Assembly (NCBI RefSeq): GCF_024206495.1
Contig: NZ_JAMBPQ010000005.1
Location: forward strand, 1-64,000
Direction of reading: 5' to 3'
From: Paraburkholderia sp. CNPSo 3272
GTDB taxonomy: Bacteria; Pseudomonadota; Gammaproteobacteria; Burkholderiales; Burkholderiaceae
DNA length: 64,000 bases
Shown: positions 44,633 to 52,540 of the stretch, one piece after another
How the letters are laid out: each line of letters opens with the position of its first letter
Position numbering within the stretch: position 1 is the stretch's first letter
Program-made: the position numbers and the translations under genes
The notes under the pieces: model-generated
Seen by the model: the letters and a program-made list of their open reading frames with translations, nothing else
Told to the model about the DNA's origin: nothing
Databases searched by the model: none

Positions 44633-45664
44633 TTACTTCGATTGCCACGCGTACCAGCGCTTCGCAATCGCATCGCGGTTCTCGGCCCAGTACTTCATGT
44701 CGAGATTGATCTGCGAGGCCTTGTATTGATCGGGCAGCGTCTTCGCCATGGCCGGCGACATCAGCGCGGCCGACTTCACGTTGATCGGCGCGTAACCCGT
44801 ATCGGCCGCGAATTTGGCCTGCGCCTGCGGGCTCGTCGCTGCGGCGAGATACTTCATCGCCGCGTCGCGGTGTTTGGCGCCCTTCGGGATCACGAGCATG
44901 TCGGCGGCGGTGAGGTTCTCATTCCACGAAATGCCGACGGGCACGCCGGTTTGCGCGAGCGCGTGCAGGCGGCCGTTCCAGAACATGCCGATCGGCGCCT
45001 CGCCCGAAGCGAGCAACTGCTGCGACTGGGCGCCGCCGCTCCACCACACGATGTCGCTCTTGATCGTGTCGAGTTTCTTGAACGCGCGGTCGAGGTCGAG
45101 CGGATAGAGATTGTTGGGCGGCACGCCGTCGGCGAGCAGCGCGATTTCGAGCACGCCCGGCGCCGACCACTTGTAGAACGTGCGCTTGCCCGGGAAGCGC
45201 TTGGTGTCGAAGAGATCCGCCCAGGCTTGCGGCTGCGCGCCCGTGTATTTCGCCTTGTTGTAGCCGAGCACGAACGAGTAATAGAAGCTGCCCACAGCGG
45301 CCTGCGACGCGAAGCGGGGGTCCAGCTCGTCCTTTTTCACCACCGAATAGTCGATCGGCTCGATCAGCCCGGCCTTCTGCGCGGCATAGGCGAAGTCGCC
45401 CTCCACGTCCACGACGTCCCAGCTCACGTTGCCGCTGTCGACCATCGCCTTGAGCTTGCCGTAGTCGGTCGGGCCGTCCATCAGCACGGTGATGCCGCTC
45501 GCCTGCGTGAACGGCTGCGCCCAATCCTTCTGTTGCGACGATTGCGTGGTGCCGCCCCAGCTCGTGAAGACGATGGGGTCCGCGGCCAGTGCCGGTGCTG
45601 CGGCGAGTGTCGCTGCGCACGCAATGAACATCGGCGCGATAAACGAGGTGCTTCTGCTGCTCAT
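44633..45664 (-). CDS. ABC transporter substrate-binding protein (PotD-like)
   Basis: 343 residues with a signal peptide (ALAAAPALA before ADPIVFTSWGG). Polyamine/spermidine-family periplasmic receptor: SWGGTTQSSQQKDWAQPF, DVVDVEGDFAYAAQ and WWSGGAQSQQLLASGEAPIGM. GGAG sits eight bases before ATG 45664. Part of the operon with the flavin reductase 94 bases upstream. Ligands of this subgroup are often organic amines or amides; which one is not readable. Confidence 0.9.
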   Translation of the reverse strand: MSSRSTSFIAPMFIACAATLAAAPALAADPIVFTSWGGTTQSSQQKDWAQPFTQASGITVLMDGPTDYGKLKAMVDSGNVSWDVVDVEGDFAYAAQKAGLIEPIDYSVVKKDELDPRFASQAAVGSFYYSFVLGYNKAKYTGAQPQAWADLFDTKRFPGKRTFYKWSAPGVLEIALLADGVPPNNLYPLDLDRAFKKLDTIKSDIVWWSGGAQSQQLLASGEAPIGMFWNGRLHALAQTGVPVGISWNENLTAADMLVIPKGAKHRDAAMKYLAAATSPQAQAKFAADTGYAPINVKSAALMSPAMAKTLPDQYKASQINLDMKYWAENRDAIAKRWYAWQSK

Positions 45665-45758
45665 GGCTATCTCCGGGGATACGGTTGGTTGTCGCTTCGT
45701 CAGGCCGGCTGCGGGAAGACCCGTCGGCTTCTTCATGGTTGTGTTCGGTGCCGTGCCA

Positions 45759-46727
45759 TCAATGCGCGAGGGCGAGCGGCTGCACGGTGCCGGCTTCGCT
45801 GTCGCCCACGTAAATGCCGAATGCGTCCTGCTTGCGTTCGCGCACATACCGTTCGAGCATCGAGCGCACGGCGTCGTCGCTCAATTCGTCCCAGGGGATC
45901 TGCGAGAGCGGCACGATGCGGATGCTGCTGTCGAGCCAGGGCGAGCCGCTGTGAATCACGCGGCCGCGGTAATAGATGTGCTCGCCCGGCCCTTTGCCGC
46001 TGCCGTCTTCGAACACGGCGAACAGAAAGTCGAGATGCGCGCGCAGGCCGAGCTTCGCGAGCACGCCGCGCAGGCTCGCCGCGTCGCTGGCCGGTTCGAG
46101 CTTGATGCCCGTCGGCAACGCCACGCCATCGGGCGTGTCGATCAGCACGAGGCCGTCGCGATGCTCGAGAATCGCGCCCACTTTCGCGCGCACACCGGCT
46201 GCGGCCAGCGCATCCTGCGAGAGGCTGAAGTTCACGTATGCGCCGCGGCAGTAGCCAAGCGGCGTCGAACTCGTTTGCACGAAGTCCACCACGCGGCCGA
46301 TCAGGATGATGTGGTCGCCCGCGTCCACGACTTCATGCGTCGTGCAGTCGAAGCTCGCCGCCGCGCCGTCCATCACCGGCGCGCCCGTTTTGCGCGTGCT
46401 CCAGGGCACTTGCGCGAACTTGTCGGCGGCCTTCGAGGCGAACACGCCCGAAACTTGCTGCTGGTCTTCGGCGAGCACGCTCACCGCGAAGCGGCGCGTT
46501 TGCGAGAACACCGCATAGCTCGACGCCGTCTTCGCGATGCACACCAGGATGAGCGGCGGGTCGAGCGAAACCGAGGTGAACGAGTTGGCCGTGAAGCCGC
46601 GCGGCGAGCCGTCGGGCTGGATCGTCGTGACGACGGTCACGCCCGTCACGAACGCGCCCAGCGCGCGGCGAAATTCGGCGCTATCGAAAGCCGGTTGCGC
46701 GGGTTGGGCAGTCATCGGCTCAGCCAT
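45759..46727 (-). CDS. Flavin reductase with NUDIX-like C-terminal domain (first copy)
   Basis: 322 residues. The N-terminal 160 or so residues form a flavin reductase domain (FRRALGAFVTGVTVVTT, GFTANSFTSVSLDPPLILVCIA). The rest is NUDIX-like in outline (VGAILEHRDGLVLIDTPDGVALPT, FEDGSGKGPGEHIYYRGRV) but no Nudix box REUXEE is visible, so hydrolase activity is unlikely. Ends with FGIYVGDSEAGTVQPL. The start at 46727 has AGGAGAAC upstream and overlaps the hydrolase stop by eight bases. Supplies FMNH2, probably to the monooxygenase at 51491. Paralog of 50520-51479. Confidence 0.85.
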   Translation of the reverse strand: MAEPMTAQPAQPAFDSAEFRRALGAFVTGVTVVTTIQPDGSPRGFTANSFTSVSLDPPLILVCIAKTASSYAVFSQTRRFAVSVLAEDQQQVSGVFASKAADKFAQVPWSTRKTGAPVMDGAAASFDCTTHEVVDAGDHIILIGRVVDFVQTSSTPLGYCRGAYVNFSLSQDALAAAGVRAKVGAILEHRDGLVLIDTPDGVALPTGIKLEPASDAASLRGVLAKLGLRAHLDFLFAVFEDGSGKGPGEHIYYRGRVIHSGSPWLDSSIRIVPLSQIPWDELSDDAVRSMLERYVRERKQDAFGIYVGDSEAGTVQPLALAH

Positions 46728-47610
46728 GGCGTTCTCCTGTGTTTGCTGCGGTATTGGCTGCATGCGTCGCCGACGCAACGGCCAGGAACGCGAGCAGGCT
46801 TGCGTTGACGCGTTCAGGGTCGGTGACGTTCATCATGTGGCGTGCGTTCGCAATGACTTCGGCGCGGGCGCGTGGCGCGACAGCCGCCATCGCGTGCGAC
46901 ATCTGTCCGCTCGAATTCGGATCGCACTCGCCGGTGAGGAAGAGCGCCGGCACCGCAAGACTCGCGAGACGCCCCACGTGCGCGTCGTCGGAAGACGCGA
47001 AAAGACGGTACGTGCGCGCGTAGCCCACAGGATCGACAGCGAGGAGCAGCGCACGCACCGCCTGCGCCGCCTGGGTCAGATGCCCCGGAATCGGGTCGCC
47101 GAACCAGCGCGAGAGCGTCGCGTCGACGCCGCTTGCGGCAGGCGCTTCGCCGAGACTCGCCGCGCGCGTCATCACCGCTTCGCGCTGCGCCGGCGTGCGG
47201 TCGTAGACCGCGTTCAGCGCGACCACGCTCAACGTGCGCGGCGCGTTGAGCAGCGCGAATTCGAGCGCGACGAGCGCGCCCATCGAATGCCCCACCACGT
47301 GCGCGCGCTCGACCTGGATGGCATCGAGCAGCGACTCGAGCTGCGCGGCGTATTCGTCGAGCGTGGGCTGTGCGCTCGGCAGCGCGCTCTCGCCGTGACC
47401 CAGCATGTCGTAGGCGACGACGCGAAACGATTCGGACAACGCATCGATCTGCGGCGCCCACACGCTCTGGTTCATGCCTACGCCATGGATCAGCACCACG
47501 GTTTCGCACGCTGCTGCCGATTGCGGCGCGTACACGCTGTAACACGTGCCCGCGGTTCGACCGCGCTGGACGCGCGGGTCGGCATGTTCTGGGGCGAAAG
47601 CAGGCTTCAT
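46720..47610 (-). CDS. Alpha/beta hydrolase (first copy)
   Basis: 296 residues, alpha/beta-hydrolase fold. Oxyanion region LIHGVGMNQSVW, nucleophile S109 in GHSMG, acid D230 in TGECDPNS and base H258 in ANARHMMN complete the triad. Close paralog of 49700-50518 and reminiscent of RutD-type hydrolases. First gene of the minus operon; two ATGGNATNCCAT sites lie 69-122 bases upstream. Likely cleaves an amide, carbamate or lactone made by ring opening. Confidence 0.87.
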   Translation of the reverse strand: MKPAFAPEHADPRVQRGRTAGTCYSVYAPQSAAACETVVLIHGVGMNQSVWAPQIDALSESFRVVAYDMLGHGESALPSAQPTLDEYAAQLESLLDAIQVERAHVVGHSMGALVALEFALLNAPRTLSVVALNAVYDRTPAQREAVMTRAASLGEAPAASGVDATLSRWFGDPIPGHLTQAAQAVRALLLAVDPVGYARTYRLFASSDDAHVGRLASLAVPALFLTGECDPNSSGQMSHAMAAVAPRARAEVIANARHMMNVTDPERVNASLLAFLAVASATHAANTAANTGERHG

Positions 47611-47678
47611 GGAATTCAGGCTCCATCCGACGATTCGGGCGATGCGGAAAGTCGCCGGAGATCGTGTTCGATGAGATT

Positions 47679-47690
47679 ATGGTATGCCAT
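47679..47690. promoter_or_regulatory. GntR operator site (ATGGTATGCCAT)
   Basis: Near-perfect palindrome upstream of the first hydrolase gene. Shares the ATGGNATNCCAT pattern with four other sites in this region; centre-to-centre distance to the next site is 42 bases, four helical turns. Confidence 0.7.
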
Positions 47691-47720
47691 CTTATGGCCC
47701 ACAACAATGCACTGCGTATT

Positions 47721-47732
47721 ATGGAATACCAT
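47721..47732. promoter_or_regulatory. GntR operator site (ATGGAATACCAT)
   Basis: Second copy of the palindrome upstream of the first hydrolase gene, 111-122 bases before its ATG. Confidence 0.7.
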
Positions 47733-47801
47733 GAGATCGCCGATGGGGGCGCTGGCACGCTATGGGCCGCGTCCGATCTAACTGAATTAAGCAGACAAAA
47801 G

Positions 47802-47834
47802 AAAAGGCCGCCGGCGAGTGCCGACGGCCCTTTT
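47802..47834 (-). terminator. Rho-independent terminator after GntR gene
   Basis: AAAAGGCCG pairs with CGGCCCTTTT (one bulged C) plus an inner CGGC/GCCG stem. On the minus strand it ends in TTTTCTTTT. It lies 23 bases after the stop of the GntR gene at 47857-48543. Confidence 0.75.
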
Positions 47835-47856
47835 AGATCCTAAGTGGGTGAAGGCC

Positions 47857-48543
47857 TCAGGCGTCGCCGAGACCTTCGTTCTGCTGGGCGAGCGCCGAGA
47901 GCGCCAGTTCGGAGACCCGCTTGATATGCGCGAACGACGCCGCGGAGGCCGCTTCGCCGTCGCGCCGCTCGATGGCGTCGAGCAGCAGGTTCATTTCGCG
48001 GTTGGAGTCGCCGCCGCGCCCCGGCATCGCAATGGTCAACGCGCGCAAGCGGTTGATGCGCGCGTTTAGCGTCTTGACGACCGTGAGCGACACCTGCTTG
48101 TTGGCGGCTTCGAACAGCGTTTCATAGAAGCGCTCGGTGTGCTCCACCACGCGCGGCAGGTCGCGCTTCTCGAAGGCATCCTCGATGACCGCGCGGATCG
48201 CGCGCAGCCGCTGCACGACTTCGGGCGTGGCGTTCTCGGCGCAGGCCCGGGCAGCGTTGGCTTCGAGCAGGCCGCGCAACTCGTAGATCTCGCCCACTTG
48301 CGTGGGGTCGAGCCGCGCCACGATCGGCCCCTGCCGCGCGACGATCTCGACCAGCCCTTCGGTCTCGAGATGGCGGAGCACCTCGCGCACCACTGTGCGG
48401 CTCACGCCAAGCTCGTCGCACAACGTGCGTTCGACGAGCCGCGTGCCTGGCCGGAAATACCCCTGGACTATCGCGCCGCGCAGTTTGTCGAGCGTGAGTT
48501 CACGCAGGGTCTTGGCATTGCGGTCGATTTTGAGGTCTTGCAT
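47857..48543 (-). CDS. GntR regulator, FadR subfamily (second paralog)
   Basis: 228 residues with winged helix (ERTLCDELGVSRTVVREVLRHLETEGLV) and FCD domain (acidic/His residues EHTERFYETLFEAAN suited to metal or acid ligands). Paralog of 41088-41795 with an identical recognition helix. An operator palindrome lies 48-59 bases before its start, so autoregulation is likely. It sits between the two divergent catabolic operons and is the best candidate for their shared regulator. ATG 48543 chosen; TTG 48552 is an alternative. Confidence 0.9.
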   Translation of the reverse strand: MQDLKIDRNAKTLRELTLDKLRGAIVQGYFRPGTRLVERTLCDELGVSRTVVREVLRHLETEGLVEIVARQGPIVARLDPTQVGEIYELRGLLEANAARACAENATPEVVQRLRAIRAVIEDAFEKRDLPRVVEHTERFYETLFEAANKQVSLTVVKTLNARINRLRALTIAMPGRGGDSNREMNLLLDAIERRDGEAASAASFAHIKRVSELALSALAQQNEGLGDA

Positions 48544-48590
48544 AGGCGGCAACAGGAGAAGGACGAAAGCCCGCGCACAAGGGCGCGGAC

Positions 48591-48602
48591 ATGGAATGCC
48601 AT
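48591..48602. promoter_or_regulatory. GntR operator site (ATGGAATGCCAT)
   Basis: Palindrome in front of the GntR gene, between it and the DUF1330 gene. Confidence 0.7.
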
Positions 48603-48681
48603 ATTATGACGCAACTGACGTTCAGCTTTCCTTCTGCCTGCGCCTTCGCGCCCGCTTTTACGACCAGCCCCAACTGCCTGT

Positions 48682-48972
48682 TCAGCCCTCCAGCCCCTCG
48701 ACGATCGTGATCTGCGCCACGCAATGCCCATCGCGCTTCGCCTTGGCCGTCTGATATTCCGGCGAGCGGTAGCAGTCGAGCGCCGTTTGCATGTCAGGGA
48801 ACTGGATCACGACGTGCCGCGCGAACGACTCGCCTTCCAGCACCTGCGCAGCGCCGCCACGCGCGAGAAATACGGCGCCGAACTTTTTGAACGCCAGGGG
48901 CGCGATGTCCGTGTAGTCCTTGTACTTCGCGGCATCCAGCACGGTGACATGTGCAATCCAGTATGCAGTCAT
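48682..48972 (-). CDS. DUF1330 family protein
   Basis: 96 residues starting at ATG 48972 after GGAGGAGAG, a strong ribosome site. Matches the DUF1330 dimeric ferredoxin-like family (AYWIAHVTVLDAAKYKDYTD, FPDMQTALDCYRSPEYQ). These small proteins often accompany dioxygenase or monooxygenase operons and may bind or protect intermediates; no activity is established. Located upstream of the GntR gene and divergent from the DUF1185 operon. Confidence 0.85.
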   Translation of the reverse strand: MTAYWIAHVTVLDAAKYKDYTDIAPLAFKKFGAVFLARGGAAQVLEGESFARHVVIQFPDMQTALDCYRSPEYQTAKAKRDGHCVAQITIVEGLEG

Positions 48973-49065
48973 CTCTCCTCCTCGTTTTTCATCGTCGGAT
49001 TCATCTAGAAAAAGCGGCAATCCCCTGGCAGACGGGGTTCACAGTGAGCTATCGGGTTAACACTC

Positions 49066-49077
49066 ATGGCATGCCGT
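49066..49077. promoter_or_regulatory. GntR operator site (ATGGCATGCCGT)
   Basis: First of two sites before the DUF1185 operon; one mismatch in the right arm. Confidence 0.65.
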
Positions 49078-49080
49078 AAC

Positions 49081-49092
49081 ATGGTATACCAA
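49081..49092. promoter_or_regulatory. GntR operator site (ATGGTATACCAA)
   Basis: Second site before the DUF1185 operon, 37-48 bases upstream of its ATG; core TGGTATACCA is a perfect palindrome. The pair probably overlaps the promoter and represses it. Confidence 0.7.
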
Positions 49093-49128
49093 AATGCTTC
49101 ACACAATCAACGTACGAAGGAAGTTGCC

Positions 49129-49731
49129 ATGAGCCTGATTCGCAAATCCATCCTCCATGTCGAGAACGTCTTCGTAGACGGCGACAAGGCCGCTGCGAAG
49201 CCGCTGAAAATGATCGGCGCGGTCGCGGTGATCAAGAACCCGTGGGCGGGCCGCGGTTACGTGGAAGACCTCTCGCCCGAGATTCGCGCAATCGCGCCGC
49301 AACTGAGCGAGCACCTCACGAAGCTCATCATCGACGAAGCCGGTTCGGGCGAAGCGGTCGAAGCGTTCGGCAAGAGCGCCATCGTGGGTCTTGCGGGCGA
49401 ACTGGAGCATGCGTCCGCGCTCATCCACACCCTGCACTTCGGCAATATCTATCGCTCGGCGGTGGGCGCGAAGTCGTATCTCGCGTTCAACAACACGCGT
49501 GGCCCGGCCAATGCGCCGCTGCTCATCCCGATGATGGACAAGAACGACGAAGGCCGCCGCTCGCACTATCTCACGCTCCAGTTCTCGATTGCCGATGCAC
49601 CGGCCGCCGACGAACTCGTGGTCGCTATTGGCGCCGCAACGGGTGGCCGCCCGCATCACCGCATTGGCGATCGCTACAAAGACCTCGCAGAGCTCGGAAA
49701 TGACGTCAAGAACCCTGCAGCTGTCAAATAA
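49129..49731 (+). CDS. DUF1185 / amino-acid-synthesis-family protein
   Basis: 200 residues. The family signature is visible as VIKNPWAGRGYVEDLSPEI, GGRPHHRIGDRYKDL and the central GEAVEAFGKSAIVG segment. From memory, a Bordetella member has a chorismate-mutase-like fold, related in shape to the YjgF/RutC family. First gene of the plus operon; GAAGG nine bases before ATG 49129. Its 3' end overlaps the hydrolase gene by 32 bases. It may take the place of RutC in handling an unstable ring-opening product; that is inference. Confidence 0.85.
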   Translation: MSLIRKSILHVENVFVDGDKAAAKPLKMIGAVAVIKNPWAGRGYVEDLSPEIRAIAPQLSEHLTKLIIDEAGSGEAVEAFGKSAIVGLAGELEHASALIHTLHFGNIYRSAVGAKSYLAFNNTRGPANAPLLIPMMDKNDEGRRSHYLTLQFSIADAPAADELVVAIGAATGGRPHHRIGDRYKDLAELGNDVKNPAAVK

Positions 49732-50518
49732 GCGCGTCGCGCACTATCTGGAGCAAGGCGCGGGCGAACCGCTCGTGCTGATTCACGGCGTGGGCATGCA
49801 GGCGAGCGCGTGGTATCCGCAGATCGAAGACCTCTCGGCCGAATTCCGCGTGATCTCGGTCGACATGCCGGGCCACGGTCGAAGCGATGCGCTCGAAGCG
49901 GGCGCCGGCTTGCCGCAGTTCGTTGAGTGGGCAACCAGTTTCGTCGAGGCGCTGCACGTGGGTCCCGTCAATCTGGCGGGGCACTCGATGGGTTCGTTGA
50001 TCGCGGCTGGCGTCGCGGTCACGCGTCCCGATCTGGTCAAGCGTGTGGCAGTCCTGAACGGTGTGTACCGGCGTACCGAAGCGGCGCGCGAAGCCGTGCT
50101 GCAGCGCGCCGCCGAGTTGCGCTCGGGCACCATCGACGTGGATACGCCGCTGCGGCGCTGGTTCAACGCAGACGAAGCGCAGCAAGTGGCGGCGCAAAAG
50201 GTCGAGTCGTGGCTGAAGTCGGTGAAGCTCGCGGGCTATGCCACGGCCTATACGGCGTTTGCGGGCGGCGACGATGTGTACGCCGACGGCTGGCACACGA
50301 TTCGCTGCCCTGCTCTCGTCCTGACCGGCGCCGACGATCCGAACTCGACGCCGGAGATGGCAAGACAGATGGCGCAGGCCGCGCACAACGGCACGGCCGT
50401 GGTGATCGAAAACGAGCGCCACATGGTGAACCTCACCGCGCCCGACGAAGTCAATCGCGCGCTGCGTGCCTGGTTGCAGACGGAGCCGCATGCGGAAAAC
50501 CACGAAGTGGAAGTGTGA
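49700..50518 (+). CDS. Alpha/beta hydrolase (second copy, RutD-like)
   Basis: 272 residues, alpha/beta hydrolase with triad S96 (AGHSMGS), D213 (ADDPNS) and H241 (ENERHMVN), and oxyanion segment LIHGVGMQASAW. Paralog of 46720-47610. The ATG at 49700 lies inside the DUF1185 gene, a tight coupling. Expected to hydrolyse an amide or carbamate-like product of the monooxygenase. Confidence 0.88.
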   Translation: MTSRTLQLSNKRVAHYLEQGAGEPLVLIHGVGMQASAWYPQIEDLSAEFRVISVDMPGHGRSDALEAGAGLPQFVEWATSFVEALHVGPVNLAGHSMGSLIAAGVAVTRPDLVKRVAVLNGVYRRTEAAREAVLQRAAELRSGTIDVDTPLRRWFNADEAQQVAAQKVESWLKSVKLAGYATAYTAFAGGDDVYADGWHTIRCPALVLTGADDPNSTPEMARQMAQAAHNGTAVVIENERHMVNLTAPDEVNRALRAWLQTEPHAENHEVEV

Positions 50519-50519
50519 A

Positions 50520-51479
50520 ATGAGCCAAGACACGAGCCAGGTAGTTAACCCGCAAGCCGCGAAGATCAACACGCGCGAGCTGCGCGACGCGTTCGGCGCG
50601 TTCATGACGGGCGTGACGATCGTGACGACCGCGACGGACGAGGGCAAGCCGCTCGGCTTCACCGCCAATTCGTTTTCGTCCGTTTCGCTCGACCCCGCTC
50701 TGCTGCTGGTGAGCATCGCGAAAACGTCGAACAATTACCAGACGTTTGCGACTGCGGGCCACTTCGCCATCAACATCCTCGCGGAAGGACAAAAGGATTT
50801 GTCCAACACGTTCGCGCGGCCGAGCGACGACCGCTTCGCCAGTGTGAACTGGCAATTGAGCGCCAACCGCAACCCGCTCATTGGCGACGTCAGCGCCTGG
50901 TTCGACTGCACGACGCACGCCGTGATCGACGCGGGCGACCACGCGCTGATCGTCGGCCGGGTCGAGGCGTTTCATTCCGCGGGGTTCGCTGGCCTCGGCT
51001 ACTATCGCGGCGGTTATTTCACGCCGGCCAGGGTATCGGCGGAAGTCATCGCGGGTCCGAAAGTCATCGTGAGCGCGATCATCGCGCGCGAGGACAAGGT
51101 GCTGCTCGTGAAAAACGCAGACGGCAAATGGGGCCTGCCTTCGAAAGAGATCGGCAAGGAAGGCGCCGACAAGGCGCTCGCCGAGATCTTCACGAAGTAC
51201 CAGCCCGATGCATCGGCAAGCTTCATCTATTCGGTCTACAACAATACCGAAACCCATTACCAGTACATCTCGTTCCTGTGCAGCGCGCCGGATGAACTCG
51301 CCGCAGCGGGCGACGCCTCGGCACAATTCGTTAGTCTGGAAGACGTGCAAACGCAAGCGTTCCAGGACAGCGCACTTGCCAGCATGCTCCAGCGCTACCG
51401 CAAGGAAAGCGAACTGAAGAGCTACGGGATGTACTTCGGCGACCATAGCAACGGCACAGTCCGCCCGCTTCATTCCTGA
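50520..51479 (+). CDS. Flavin reductase with NUDIX-like C-terminal domain (second copy)
   Basis: 319 residues. Flavin reductase domain in the first 160 (FGAFMTGVTIVTTATDEG, FTANSFSSVSLDPALLLVSIA). The C-terminal part again looks like a NUDIX fold (VSAIIAREDKVLLVKNADGKWGLP, YQYISFL) without a recognisable Nudix box, and ends GMYFGDHSNGTVRPLHS, like its paralog at 45759. GGAAG lies upstream of ATG 50520. Probable electron supplier for the adjacent luciferase-like monooxygenase. Confidence 0.87.
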   Translation: MSQDTSQVVNPQAAKINTRELRDAFGAFMTGVTIVTTATDEGKPLGFTANSFSSVSLDPALLLVSIAKTSNNYQTFATAGHFAINILAEGQKDLSNTFARPSDDRFASVNWQLSANRNPLIGDVSAWFDCTTHAVIDAGDHALIVGRVEAFHSAGFAGLGYYRGGYFTPARVSAEVIAGPKVIVSAIIAREDKVLLVKNADGKWGLPSKEIGKEGADKALAEIFTKYQPDASASFIYSVYNNTETHYQYISFLCSAPDELAAAGDASAQFVSLEDVQTQAFQDSALASMLQRYRKESELKSYGMYFGDHSNGTVRPLHS

Positions 51480-51490
51480 AAGGTTCCATC

Positions 51491-52528
51491 ATGCGATTCT
51501 CACTTTTCGTTCACATGGAGCGCGTCTCCGATCAGACCAGTCAGAAGCAGTTGTATGACGAAATGATCGAGCTGTGCCAGATCGCCGATCGCGGCGGCAT
51601 GCATGCGATCTGGACCGGCGAGCACCACGCCATGGACTTCACAATCGCGCCCAATCCGTTCCTCAACATCGCGGACCTCGCAAACAAGACGAAGAACGTG
51701 AGGCTCGGCACGGGCACGGTCATTGCGCCCTTCTGGCACCCGATCAAGCTCGCCGGCGAAGCCGCGATGACCGACATCATCTCGAACGGCCGTCTGGATC
51801 TGGGCATTGCACGAGGCGCATACTCGTTCGAGTACGAACGCCTGATGCCGGGGCTCGACGCGTGGGGCGCGGGCCAACGCATGCGCGAACTCATTCCGGC
51901 CGTGAAAAAGCTGTGGGAAGGCGATTACGCGCACGAAGGCGAGTTCTGGAAATTCCCCGCGACCACGTCGTCGCCGTTGCCTTTGCAGCGCCCGCATCCG
52001 CCGATCTGGGTGGCCGCGCGCGACCCGAACAGCCACGAATTCGCCGTGTCCAACGGTTGCAACGTGCAGGTCACGCCGCTGCATTTCGGCGACGAAGAAG
52101 TCGAGAAGCTCGTCGGCCACTTCAACGCCGCGTGCGAGAAGTTCAGCAACGTGCCGCGCCCGCAAATCATGTTGCTGCGCCATACGTACGTGGCGAGCAG
52201 CGAGGACGACGCGCAGGTCGCAGCCGACGAAGTGAACACGTTCTACAACTACTTCGGCGCGTGGTTCAAGAACGAGCGCCCCGTGAGCCGCGGCATGATC
52301 AAGCCGCTCACGAAGGAAGAGATCGCGGCTCACCCGTTCTACACGCCCGAGGCGATGCGAAAGAACAATGTCATCGGCACGCCCGAGGAAGTGATCGGGC
52401 GTCTGCGGGCCTACGAGAAACTCGGCTTCGACGAGTACTCGTTCTGGATCGATACCGGCATGAGCTTCGAGCGCAAGAAGGCGTCACTCGAGCGCATGAT
52501 CAACGACGTCATGCCTGCATTCAGGTAA
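51491..52528 (+). CDS. Luciferase-like flavin monooxygenase
   Basis: 345-residue TIM-barrel monooxygenase of the bacterial luciferase family, using FMNH2 from the reductase 11 bases upstream. Family motifs: MHAIWTGEHHAMDFTIAPNPFL, LGTGTVIAPFWHPIKLAGE, GRLDLGIARGAYSFEY and the C-terminal VIGTPEEVIGRLRAYEKLGFDEY. RutA, which opens the uracil ring, and flavin-dependent pyridine monooxygenase are of this type, so it is the likely ring-opening enzyme. Not close enough to either to name the substrate. Confidence 0.88.
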   Translation: MRFSLFVHMERVSDQTSQKQLYDEMIELCQIADRGGMHAIWTGEHHAMDFTIAPNPFLNIADLANKTKNVRLGTGTVIAPFWHPIKLAGEAAMTDIISNGRLDLGIARGAYSFEYERLMPGLDAWGAGQRMRELIPAVKKLWEGDYAHEGEFWKFPATTSSPLPLQRPHPPIWVAARDPNSHEFAVSNGCNVQVTPLHFGDEEVEKLVGHFNAACEKFSNVPRPQIMLLRHTYVASSEDDAQVAADEVNTFYNYFGAWFKNERPVSRGMIKPLTKEEIAAHPFYTPEAMRKNNVIGTPEEVIGRLRAYEKLGFDEYSFWIDTGMSFERKKASLERMINDVMPAFR

Positions 52529-52540
52529 GGGGCGGATTCC

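Noticed and set aside
51491..52528. Naming the luciferase-like monooxygenase RutA
   Set aside because: Shorter than RutA and in a cluster lacking RutB, RutC and RutE, so a uracil pathway is not supported.
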